From Cryoendolithus antarcticus (taxonomy: Eukaryota > Ascomycota > Dothideomycetes > Cladosporiales > Cladosporiaceae): a stretch of 64,000 bases of DNA. Numbering within the stretch: position 1 is the first letter of the stretch; each line of letters starts with the position of its first letter. Made by a program: the position numbers and the translations under genes. The notes below the pieces were generated by a model that saw only the letters and a list, made by a program, of their open reading frames with translations, was not told where the DNA came from and did no database searches. The DNA is taken from positions 1,178,001 to 1,242,000 of the forward strand of contig NAJO01000007.1 in NCBI GenBank assembly GCA_002077065.1, given 5' to 3'. Of the stretch, positions 22,795 to 32,700 are shown one piece after another.

Positions 22795-23677
22795 CTAGGC
22801 CTTGTGCACCGTCAGCCAGACAGGAGGCTGGTCGCCACCACGCCGCGCAGTCCAGCCCATGCCAGCCAGCGAATCCTTCGCCCTGCGAGCCGTATACGCG
22901 ATTGTCGAACCCTGTCGTCAGATCAGCTCGCCACCCAATGGCTGTTGAAGCACGAGGACAAGACGCACCTTTGCCCAGCGGCCGTCACCCTGCTCGAAGA
23001 CTTCCGTGACGACCCATTCGTTGGCGGCGTCCCCGGAGGTGCCGATGGTGTTCTCGATCACCATTGCCGGAGTGAGGAGCGTGGAGGCGGTGAAGATCTT
23101 GAACTTCCTGTATCGGATAATTCGCGTCAGAGATCTTGCTGCCTTTCGTTGGGGCTGTATCGAGATAGAAGGAAGACATGACTTACAACTTCTGCGTCGC
23201 GTACTTCGGATGCCACACCTTCGCCGCTTTATTGAAGATGTGCAGTTTCGTGTGCTGCGGTGGGAACATGTAGTTTCCCCCAGCCGGGACGGTGGGCGGT
23301 GCGTTTGCATTACCAGGGTGCTTAGCCGTGGGAGCCTTACTCGGCACAGCAGTGCTCGCGGCGCTCAGCTGCGTAGAAGCGGCGCTGACGACCGTCGCGG
23401 CTTTGGATGGAGGCAGAGGAGGAGCCTTCGGCTTCTTCTCCTCTTCCTTCTTCGCCTTAGCCAGCGCAGCGGGTACGGCTGAGACGCTGGCCTGTGGCAA
23501 GCAAGCGTGGATGTGCTGGTGATTATGCTGTATGTAAGCTGGCCAGGGGCCGCAGATCTGGGCTGGGGTCTGAACTGGAAGAGGCGAGCAGGGGGCTTGG
23601 GCCTGTAAGGTACTGTAGCCGGTGCCGTAGCGCCAGGTGTGGAAGGTGCAGGAGGCGTAGGTGCAGGGGCGGACCAT
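22795..23677 (-). CDS. three-exon protein of unknown function with a conserved-looking C-terminal domain
   Basis: Exons on the minus strand are 23677-23187, 23107-22969 and 22911-22795; the two introns are 79 and 57 bp, both GT-AG, and the total is 248 residues. All joins keep the frame. The last exon ends ...GSTIAYTARRAKDSLAGMGW...PPVWLTVHKA. The N-terminus is Cys/His-rich (CTYASCTFHTW, then C/H residues to about 55). A Lys/Ala/Pro linker follows, then a compact domain from PPQHTKLHIFNKAAKVWHPK through TASTLLTPAMVIENTIG to EWVVTEVFEQGDGRWAKG. I do not recognise the family. The folded half alternates strands and turns and could be a small beta-rich module. It lies downstream of, and on the same strand as, the CFT2 gene, but is too distant to infer a shared function. 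Confidence 0.75.
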
Positions 23678-23868
23678 GGCGTCGGTGGGTTGATGGGAGA
23701 TGGGGATGTGTGTAGTTGTCGGTGTTGGGGACGTTCTGGTAAATGATGTGGTCAGCTCGTAGACAATCCTCTGGTGTTCCGGTGTCCCAGATGATCATTC
23801 AACGGTGTAGAGGGTGAGTCGACCTACCATTCAATGTCTCAATCACCCACACTGCTTATTCGAGTTGG

Positions 23869-24207
23869 TCAATGTAGTAAAAGCATTGGATGTAGAAGAG
23901 AAGAAGTGTTACACAAAAGCTCACCCCCTATATAGTCCACCGCCAGTGCAGCGAACGCGATCAGGACAGCGTTCACCATCAACATCTTGGTGACGACGAG
24001 AGCAAACACCAGTAGTACCTGCTGCAGCCCAGTCTCGTGGGCAATATATCTACGTCGCGTGGCCGGATTGGGTGAGAGTGTTTGGCAGGGGTATGCTGGC
24101 GGCGGTGACGTGCGCGTATGATTGCTGTGTGTGAGCGAGTCTTGTGAGGTATGTGCGTGAGTGATAGTTTCGAATGACACGGGGATCGAGAGTGCTGTTG
24201 TGGACAT
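23869..24207 (-). CDS. small predicted membrane protein (doubtful)
   Basis: A 112-residue frame starting at ATG 24207, 116 bp after the CFT2 stop. Residues 1-65 are Ser/Thr/Pro-rich (SPPPAYPC). Then comes a long hydrophobic segment, LQQVLLVFALVVTKMLMVNA, continuing VLIAFAALAVDYIGG, enough for one or two membrane spans. A GTGAGC right after the glycines could be a splice donor, so the true C-terminus is uncertain. The hydrophobic run is the main reason to list it. It could also be a chance ORF in the 3' flank of CFT2. Confidence 0.35.
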   Translation of the reverse strand: MSTTALSIPVSFETITHAHTSQDSLTHSNHTRTSPPPAYPCQTLSPNPATRRRYIAHETGLQQVLLVFALVVTKMLMVNAVLIAFAALAVDYIGGELLCNTSSLLHPMLLLH

Positions 24208-24322
24208 GAGACACGGAACAGGCAGACTCGACGCTGACGGAGGTGCCTGCGATGCGTTCAGCTTGATAGTAGTGTATATTCTACAGCTCATCCAGATCGT
24301 ACACCCTCCCTTCAGGGGTCCC

Positions 24323-27271
24323 TCAGCTGGCACCGCCCACAACAGCCAGCCCACCATACACGGCTTTCTTGACCTGCCAGAATGTACCCATGCCACTGTT
24401 GCTGTGATCGCGGCGCAACAGACCTGCGTTAGAACCACTGCCCACACCACCTTCGACCTCGATTTTGCCCTGCGCGCCTTTTCGAACGACGCAGCAGCCA
24501 TCGACTAGCAGTGTGCCCTCGCCGCGGAACTCGGCCGTGTGGCCTTGTGCTCTAAGCAGTGCTCTTAAGTCTGTGATGCGCAGGTCGCCAACATGGAGAT
24601 TGAGTTCTGCGTCTCGAGCTGTTGGCACTCCTACTTGCATCGAAGCAGCAATGGGTTCCAAGACAGGCAGATGCGCATCCGGATCTTCCCTTTCCATCTT
24701 ACTCTCCGCCAACGAAGCAGCAAGCTTCAGCTTCTTCTTCGCCGTACCATCATCTTCATCCATGGCATCGTCCGCGTCCTCTACATCGGGCTCAGTCTTG
24801 AGCACGCCGCTCAAAGCCACGATGCCGAGGCCCTTTACATTCTGCCAGACCAGCTTTCGCGCAAGCTTCCGGCTAATCTTCAGAGTCCACGCGTTGGTGT
24901 CGACGCTCATATCTACTGCTTCGCCGTTACGCGGGACAAACACGCTCTTCTTCTCTGGGTCGCCGGTGTCTCGGCTCATGAGGGCTTCGCATTCGCTCGA
25001 AAGGCTGTCTAGCTCGCTGGTGCTTCCGGACATGAGTACGAGCTTTCGAGGTCGGATGAGAGGTAGCAGCATGAGGAAGTCGCGTTTTTCGAAGGTGCCG
25101 GAGAAGTCCACGTGGGCGAGCTTGCAATTTAGTGTGAGTTCTTGCGTGCTGTACACGAGCTTTCGCGGTCCTTGGGAGTCTGCGTCCTCCGGCTCGTAGT
25201 CGCTCTCCTCTTCGCTTGGACTGTCTTCATCGCCATTCGTGAGCGCGCTAGACTCCTTCGTTGCGCTGTTACCCATTGCTTCACCAGTAGCACGTGCGAT
25301 GGCTGCATCGATGTCGTCTGGTGCGCGCGACTTACCCTGTCGATCCAGTCGAGACCGCTTGTTGTTATGCTGCTTCGAGTTCGGTCGACCGCCATCATCA
25401 CCCCATTTCCTCTTCTGACCAACAGCGGCATCGTTCAGTGTAATCTGGTCTCGCAAGTCGACGCCATCGATCTCGTCCCTTTCCTCAGCTCGCAGGTAGT
25501 CTTCTGGTTTGATTAGCTCGCCAAAGTCGTCCGCACGATGCCTGCGAGTGGCGAATGGAAACACCTTGTCTCGCCCTCGCTTGTCACGAACGTCGTAATC
25601 ATGAATGTCTTTACCCTTGAGTAGTATGTTGATCCCGAGGTCTTCTGTCGTAAGTCCGCCTTTGCGCTTTTGTGATGCGGTCATCTGCGTAGACAAGTTC
25701 AGGGCTTTGCCTTGCAGTTCCTGGTCTTCATCTGATGACTCTGAAGACTCTGATGCAGCCTCGTCAATCAGGTCAGCTGTGGCCAGCTCTCCAGTACCTG
25801 TGTTGTCGCCCTGCTGGGTGGAATGCAGCTGCCGCTGCCGGGCGAGGTACTGATTGTAGAGCTGGGTCTCATTGCTTTCAAGAGACGCCACTTCGCTGTG
25901 ACGAAAGGGGATCGTCGTGCCGCTGCTGTCTACTACCTTGACGCAACTGTGACTTGAGACGTGAGATGTGCCGGAGGCCCAGTGCTGCCATATCTGTTCG
26001 CCCAATCCACTCGCTGCACCATCGTTCGTAGCAGTGACTTTCTCGGGCAATATGACAAGGTTCCGCGCATCTTCGGCCAGAAGCTCGATCGCCTGCCTCG
26101 CGAACCCCCAAGTCATGCTGGTGTCGCTCGCTAGAATGATCGAGGGATGCTTCTTTCGCATCGCCCGCTCGAGCTGACTCTGCCTATCAATCACTGATAC
26201 GTGTTTCCAGTCCAACGGTCCACTTGCAGGTGCATTCCCCTTCGCGTTCATAGCAGCCTCTGCATCCCGCATGACGGCCTCATTCATCCATTCAAGCATG
26301 CTTTGCACGTATCGCATCGTGCTCTTCGCACTCCTACTGGCGAGGTAGATCTTCGTGTTGCGATACGTCGCAGCATGAGGACCATCCATATTTTCGCGCC
26401 ATGTCTGGTTGAGGATGAAGGCCAGTTCAAGGACGCGTGCAGAGGAGTCGGTGGGGATCAGCACTTTGCCTCCTTGAGAGATGGTCTCGCGCACGAGAGC
26501 GATCAGGCTCTCGTCGCGCTGCTTTCGTGTTATCACATGGCTCTTCTCCACTCCTCGGGCGCTGCACACCAGCGCTGTGGGAGACTGAAGTGGCTCGATC
26601 ACCTCACTCCCACCTGCAGAAAGCCATGCAGCTTCAGGCAGCAGTGACTCCTTGGTCTGGTTCCAGTCTGTCGCGTACACGATGCTCTCGAGTCCATGCT
26701 GCAGATGCCATATCGTGCCCCCCAATGTATGTCCAGCCGAGTACGCCGTGACCGTCAGTCCACCCAATGGAGGTGAGAAGGGTGAGGGCACCGGCTGATG
26801 TGGCTGACTGTACTTGAGCACGTTGATGCGCGAGAAGTATGCTGCTACCTCTTCCCCTGTAGGAGCTTGCAGCAAGAACTGTGGGCTGTCCTCTCCCGCT
26901 GCTGAGCCTGCTCCCAATGCGCTTGCAGGCACTAGTCCAGCTGCTGCGGGCGCACTGGCATACAAATCCTCTAGCAGACTACGGCCGAGGTTCACTACCG
27001 GCGTGGTGGCATAGACTGGTATGCGATCGAACAGCGGGATGTGCTTGCAGCAATGCGCGTAAGCGCCTAGGTGGTCGAGGGTCGCGTGGGTGAGGAGGAT
27101 GAGTGATAGTGTTGAAGTGTGTCGCTCGACTTCGGCGAGTTGTGTAGTATCGAAGGAGGAGTCCCAGCCGATGTCGACCAGGACCCTCACGCCGCCATCG
27201 AGTTCGAGGAGGGAGGAGCTGCCAGTGGCAGATGGGGAGTGCGCGCCAAGGAGGGGGGTGAAGGTGAACAT
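24323..27271 (-). CDS. cft2: cleavage and polyadenylation factor subunit Cft2 (CPSF100)
   Basis: Nuclear subunit of the pre-mRNA 3'-end cleavage and polyadenylation factor, partner of the endonuclease Ysh1/CPSF73. Single exon, 982 residues, usual for fungal Cft2. The metallo-beta-lactamase fold spans about residues 1-240 (LLELDGGVRVLVDIGWD, ILLTHATLDHLGAYAH, VYATDWN). The beta-CASP domain is at about 260-420 (VLIPTDSSARVLELAFIL, HPSIILASDTSMTWGFAR). A long acidic/basic insertion (480-690) follows, then the RMMBL/C-terminal part (VDFSGTFEKRDFLMLLPLIRPRKLVLMSG) to the end. The catalytic HxHxDH signature is degenerate (THATLDHLG), as expected for this non-catalytic paralogue. It diverges from the RNA15-like gene, another 3'-end processing factor. 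Confidence 0.95.
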   Translation of the reverse strand: MFTFTPLLGAHSPSATGSSSLLELDGGVRVLVDIGWDSSFDTTQLAEVERHTSTLSLILLTHATLDHLGAYAHCCKHIPLFDRIPVYATTPVVNLGRSLLEDLYASAPAAAGLVPASALGAGSAAGEDSPQFLLQAPTGEEVAAYFSRINVLKYSQPHQPVPSPFSPPLGGLTVTAYSAGHTLGGTIWHLQHGLESIVYATDWNQTKESLLPEAAWLSAGGSEVIEPLQSPTALVCSARGVEKSHVITRKQRDESLIALVRETISQGGKVLIPTDSSARVLELAFILNQTWRENMDGPHAATYRNTKIYLASRSAKSTMRYVQSMLEWMNEAVMRDAEAAMNAKGNAPASGPLDWKHVSVIDRQSQLERAMRKKHPSIILASDTSMTWGFARQAIELLAEDARNLVILPEKVTATNDGAASGLGEQIWQHWASGTSHVSSHSCVKVVDSSGTTIPFRHSEVASLESNETQLYNQYLARQRQLHSTQQGDNTGTGELATADLIDEAASESSESSDEDQELQGKALNLSTQMTASQKRKGGLTTEDLGINILLKGKDIHDYDVRDKRGRDKVFPFATRRHRADDFGELIKPEDYLRAEERDEIDGVDLRDQITLNDAAVGQKRKWGDDGGRPNSKQHNNKRSRLDRQGKSRAPDDIDAAIARATGEAMGNSATKESSALTNGDEDSPSEEESDYEPEDADSQGPRKLVYSTQELTLNCKLAHVDFSGTFEKRDFLMLLPLIRPRKLVLMSGSTSELDSLSSECEALMSRDTGDPEKKSVFVPRNGEAVDMSVDTNAWTLKISRKLARKLVWQNVKGLGIVALSGVLKTEPDVEDADDAMDEDDGTAKKKLKLAASLAESKMEREDPDAHLPVLEPIAASMQVGVPTARDAELNLHVGDLRITDLRALLRAQGHTAEFRGEGTLLVDGCCVVRKGAQGKIEVEGGVGSGSNAGLLRRDHSNSGMGTFWQVKKAVYGGLAVVGGAS

Positions 27272-27704
27272 CGCGAGGATGAGCGCGTTGCTAGTGTCGT
27301 TGTATCATCGCCAACAGCATAGATCTGAACACTGCACGGCGACCCAGTAGTATGTGGAGTAACTCATGTAAGAAGATCACATGTTAATCTTCGTGTGCAA
27401 GTGAAGCGTCGGGCTTTCGCTGGTCCGAGATGTTCTAGTGTAACATACCATCTGCACAGTTACTACCTACATACCTTGACCACACAGCACTGTCCAATCT
27501 CCACCGCCCCTCGCCCCACATCAGCACCCAATCCACTTTGACGATCACACTCTGGAGGACTTCGTCAGACGAGCATCACTGCATCACATCACATCTGCCA
27601 GTCGCAAGGCAAAGGCCGAAGCAGCCCGTGTGCGCCAGTGAGGAGAGCAGCACTCCAGAGCGAGGACTGGACGCGGCGCCTGTCGGAAAGGTTAGCAAAG
27701 TATC
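27272..27704. promoter_or_regulatory. 433-bp divergent promoter between CFT2 and the RNA15-like gene
   Basis: The two start codons face away from each other, with only this stretch between them. Pyrimidine-rich tracts lie close to both starts (for example CACCGCCCCTCGCCCC near 27500). No TATA element was noted. Confidence 0.5.
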
Positions 27705-28777
27705 ATGGCGAACAGAGAGAAGGGCGGAAGAGTGGTCTTCATTGGCAATATACCATATGGTGCGTTTGCGACAGGAATGCCGTCCTCATAGTTTCTGCAA
27801 CACACGCACTAACACAGCACACAGGCGTCAGCGAGGAGCAGATATGCGAGCTTTTCGCCCGCTGCGGCACAGTCGTCAGCTTCCGCCTGGTCTACGATAA
27901 GGAGACTGGCCGACCAAAGGGCTTCGGATTTCTGGAATACACCGACGTTGATGCAGCTGCGGCAGCAGTGAGGAATCTGAACGACTTCGAATTGAATGGG
28001 AGGACCCTGCGTGTGGACTACAGCAACGACAACGATAAAGGCGGCAAAGGCGGAGGGGGCGATGCACATGATGGCGGACAATCACGCGCACCACCACCAT
28101 CACACTTCAGCATGCCACCACCACCAGATGCCCTGCCTCCACTACCTACAGGCGCACCCCTCCCACCAGGCCTCACAGCACCTGATGCAGTCTCGCGCAC
28201 GCTACAAGCCATTCCCGCGGACCAACTTCTCGACATCCTGAGCCAATTCAAAGCCCTTGCCACGAACGAGCCCGCGAAAGCCACACAACTCCTCAACCAA
28301 GCCCCCCAACTCGGCTACGCCATCTTCCAGGCTCTCCTCCTGATGAACCTAGTCAGCACCGAAGTCCTCGGCCAGCTTATCCAAACGACCACACAAGCCG
28401 CCGCGCAAGCCCCAGCACCTCCACCACAGCAGATGCCCCCGCAAATGCCGCCGCAATACGCCGCTCCACCACCGCAGCAGCAACTCTACCCTCCTCCGCC
28501 GCAGTTTGCACAACCGCCATCGCAGCAGCCGCCCATGATGCCGCCGTTCATGCCGCCGCCGCCACAGCAATATGGGTACGCTCCTACGCCTCCACAACAG
28601 CAGGCTGCATATGCGCCGCCTCCGCCTCAGCAAGCCGCGCAGCCGCCGGCGCAGGATCAGAGCCAGCTGATGCAGACTATTATGGCTTTGTCACGGGAGC
28701 AGATTATGGGGTTGGATGAGGCGAGTCGGAACCAGGTTTTGTTGTTGAGGGGGCAAATGGGTATGCCTGGGTTTTGA
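27705..28777 (+). CDS. rna15: cleavage stimulation factor 64-kDa subunit homologue (Rna15/CstF64)
   Basis: RNA-binding subunit that contacts U/GU-rich sequence near the poly(A) site. Exons 27705-27759 and 27825-28777 (65-bp intron) encode 335 residues. I start at ATG 27705 because it alone reads into RRM strand 1 (RVVFIGNIPYG); the intron splits that Gly codon. The RRM covers residues 9-85, with RNP2 VFIGNI and RNP1 KGFGFLEY. The CstF64 hinge is at about 150-220 (TLQAIPADQLLDILSQFKAL, then LLNQAPQLGYAIFQALLLMN). A Pro/Gln-rich linker follows, and then the C-terminal three-helix domain (LMQTIMALSREQIMGLDEAS, ending QVLLLRGQMG). All three signature domains are present, so the assignment is firm; the linker is shorter than in animals. 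Confidence 0.95.
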
Positions 28778-29753
28778 GCATGATTTTGGCTTTTGTGGGG
28801 AGGTGGACTTCAGAATTTGCTTGAAGCATTTGGGGGATTGCGTGGCACGAGGGACGAGTGTACGATATGGGCCGGTGTAGGCTACCTTAGTGCGCTGGCG
28901 AGATATGCCATCAGTCAAGAGGGAGCTTAGACTATCGTCGCGCAGGCAATGTGCGACATGATAGGAACTGCGTCGGTAGTCCACCCGTAAAGTATGCGAA
29001 TGTGAATTCATCGCTTCATGATGCTCGTATGTCTGGGGTGAGAAGTGACTAGTGTGATGCTCCGGTGGCCCAGGTTCAACATGATATTTTACGAGTGGGC
29101 TCGTTGGACGACAGTCGTGCCTTCCACGGCGGCTCTTTTGGGTGTCCCAAAGGTGCAGAATTACGAAGATACCATGACAGTCACATACTGCTGGTCTTGT
29201 CATCCCAAGTCTACTATGTTGACCCATATCTATCCTTGTCAACCTACAGTCTTACCCCTACCCCAACCATGAACCGGGATGACTTGGATGTTACTCGATG
29301 TATAAACTCCAGACGAAAGCACCCGACAGGGATCCGCCTGCAGTCTCGGGCATCTTTCCTCGGCCCGCGATCTCGCCAGCCACATGGTATCCACCTCAGC
29401 TGTGTAGCGCATGTATGGATGTGTTGTCGTGCAGCGGTCTGTATGCAAGTCACACAACCCGACTTTGCCGCGTTTCTTTGGCCGTGGTGATGATGCTCGA
29501 TCTTGCTACGGAGGTATTGAGTGGATGTGCATGCAATCTTGTCGAAGCGAAGGGCTCTGTATAGGAAGGTACGACACGGGACCAACGACGATTACCTAGT
29601 TGGGCGATTTGCGACGACAACCAGGAGACTCACGGACCTCATCATTTGGCAGTAGCGACTCTCGCATGAGACTGGGAGAGCATCAAGCCTACTGGACGAT
29701 ACATACATTACCACATACAGCTCTGAGTTACATACGAGAGACACAGCGCCACG
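28778..29753. other. 1-kb intergenic region upstream of the giant gene
   Basis: No supported gene. Several 75- to 180-codon ORFs on both strands have no motifs; one (28691-29242, minus) overlaps the end of the RNA15-like gene antisense. It should hold the leashin promoter and leader. Confidence 0.5.
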
Positions 29754-32700
29754 ATGTGGAAAGCAGCCTTTACCGGCCGCAGCGAACGAGACGGAGGCGA
29801 ACGCGACAAGGACCGCGGCAGCAAGTCCGAGAAAAGTGACGATGCTTCCAAGAGCTCTCGACGACACCGCAGTGGTAGTGACGCTGGTACAGTGGTATCC
29901 AGTGCTTCGCGCCGGACTGAGGGAGACAGAGAGAAGCGGCGCAAACACGAGAGTGCTAGCTCTAGCACGAATAAGCGCGGCTTGACAGAGAGTGCTGTAG
30001 GAGCGCTGAATAAAGAGGGCGAGGATGACTGGGAGGAGGAGGGTGATAGGAGGAGTGAGAGGCGGTCGAAGAGGAAGGAAGAAGAAGAAGGGAGGGAACC
30101 GAAGAGGAGAGAGAGCGATATGGCACCTAGCTCAGACAAGAAGAAGAGCAAGTCAAGAGCCGGGGAGAGCTCGCGCGACATAGTCGATCGAGGCATGCCA
30201 GCCTCGGGCAGCCTTGATCAATTCCCCGGGATGAATGCTGGTGCTGTGGTGCGGCCGCCGCAGATGACTATGCATGATGGGAGGCCGTACGACTCGCATG
30301 TGGCGAGTCAGTTCCCTGGACAGAATCCGGCGACGTTTGCTGCCTCAGACTTCATGCCCAACCCGCACGGGGAGGCCGCGGACTACTACAACGATACTGG
30401 AGAGAGTGTACATCGCCAGCCGGGCGTACGTGCGAGCACGCCAATGATGCTGCACAATCCAGATACCCACCTCATCACACCTCTGGCGGTCGAGCAACCC
30501 GTAGCAGACACCGGGCATGGTGCAGCCGCGGACTTCTTTGCGGACGCTGGGATTCCAGCTAGTGTCACCGCGACATCTTCAGCCTCGAAGCCTCCACGGT
30601 CTACCAAGCAGTCATCGGGATTGTCAAGTTCCGGAAAGCAGCCAAAGAAGCCGAGCAGGACTTCATCACTCACTGGCGCTGCGGCGGCGCTGATCGGGGG
30701 TGCAGGGATCGCAGCCGCGACATCATCACTTCACTCAGAGTCCAAGAGAGCATCATCATACTCAGCTCAGGCATCAGTATCCGGCGGGCGAGGATCACAG
30801 ACGCCTCCCACATACACTGGACCACCGCGACCATCACGACATAACACTGAGCCGGTAGCAGCTCCGGGGGGAGGATACTATGTTCAGCCGCCTGCGGTGA
30901 CAGGAAGATCAGGTAAGTCATCCCCTCCTCGTACTGACCATACAGGACTTTACGCGACTGGCGGCGTGGCGGCGGCAGGTATGGTAGCATATGGCATGAG
31001 CCAGCAACAATCGCAGTATGCTACGTCTGATGGAAGGTACGGCGCACCTTCGATGCCAGGCCCATCAATGCAGTATAGCGAAGTGCGAGCTCTGCCTGAA
31101 TCAGAGCTTCGAGCTATGCACGAACACGAACACAAGGGTCCGATCACGCGACTGAAAGACGGGTTTCTCAATCTGATCTCCAATCCTGAGGATGTGCGTA
31201 AGATGGAGGAGTACACGGAATATATTGGCGTTTGCAAGTATTGCTTCGACCCTCGATCTACTCCCTACGATGGCCCGAGGAAGCACCACTTCCATAATCG
31301 CAAGCGGGACTCGTTCGAGGACCTGCGACGCCGGTCAATTGAAAGGCTGCGGCGACGCACGAGTTCCGAGCGAGTGGACAAGGAGAACCGATATTACTCT
31401 GGTCGCAAGAGCGCGTCCAAGACTGATTTACTAGCTGGCGGGCTGGCAGCAGCCGGTGTGGCAACAGCGGGAGGAGCGATGTTCAACGACAGCAAGAACT
31501 TCGATGATACGTATAGTGTCAAGTCTGGCTACCGCGCTGAGTCGATCCGCAGGCGAGGTTCGAGCTCTTCACGCGAGCGGCGCGGAGGCGAGCACGGAGT
31601 CATCTCGGATCGACGCGAGGACTGGGTCACGGTGCGCACGAAAGATGGCAAGCTTGAGCGGCGAAGGAGACATCGGTCGAGATCTCACTCCGGCAACCGC
31701 GGGTCTACGATGATGGGCGCAGCGGCTGATGCTGCACTTGGGGCTGGAGCTATAGCAGCTGCCTCTGGACAACGAGGGGACATTTCGCCCGAGCGTGTGT
31801 TCGTTCGCCATGGTGAGAAGCAGCACAGCAGATCACGAAGCAACAGCCCTGGCACCGGTCAGATCTTTGGCTTCTCGGGCTCTGCTTCGAAGCGCAGTGA
31901 TCGTAGATCGCCTGATCGGACTCGCCCGGACCGCGTGCAGGAGTCTACTGGGATTCTAGGTGGTTTCTTCTCGCCTTCTTCCGGCAGGTCGGGAAAGGTG
32001 GAGAATGGCAAGAAGTCGAAAGGCACTGGCTTCTTCTCCTTCAGCAATGGCTCCTCTTTATCGTCCGACGGAGGTCTCGCATTCGGCGCCGAAGGCATAA
32101 CCAGTCGGTCCAGTCTCGGACGCAAGTCAAGTCGATCGAGCCTTGGGCGTACCTCGAGTAATCGTAATGGCAAGCGACCAGTGCGTAAGTCTTCGGATGA
32201 GCGCATGAACACCGCTATGCTGGGTATTGGCGCGACAGCTGCTGCTTTGGCTGTTGCTCAGAATCGGCAACGCGTGGGCAAAAAGCAGAGTCGTCCTGAT
32301 CTTGGTGGTCGCCGAGACCTGCGACAGAGACCTTCACTCGGCCAGTCGCGCGTATCATCCAGACCGGCTGAGGATGAGGGCTGGGAGGACGAGACCCCAT
32401 CGTCCGATGATGGGATGTCTGGCCTTGCTTTTGGCGACGATGATGCTGTACGCAGCCGCCTGTCGCGTCAGAGCATGGATAGCATAGGATCAAAGTCCTC
32501 GGATGGCGGCCTTGGCGCTTGGGGATGGCGATGGGGTGGCAAGGGTAAAAAGAGGCGGAAGGACTCGGTACCGAACGACGATCCTTACGGCTCGATGGTA
32601 GGAGGTGGTGCTGTCGCTGCCACGACCATCGCCGGAGCCGCATACGATGCACGAGATCGCCCTTTGTTGCCTCAGAGCTCGCATGAGAGCTCTACGAGCA

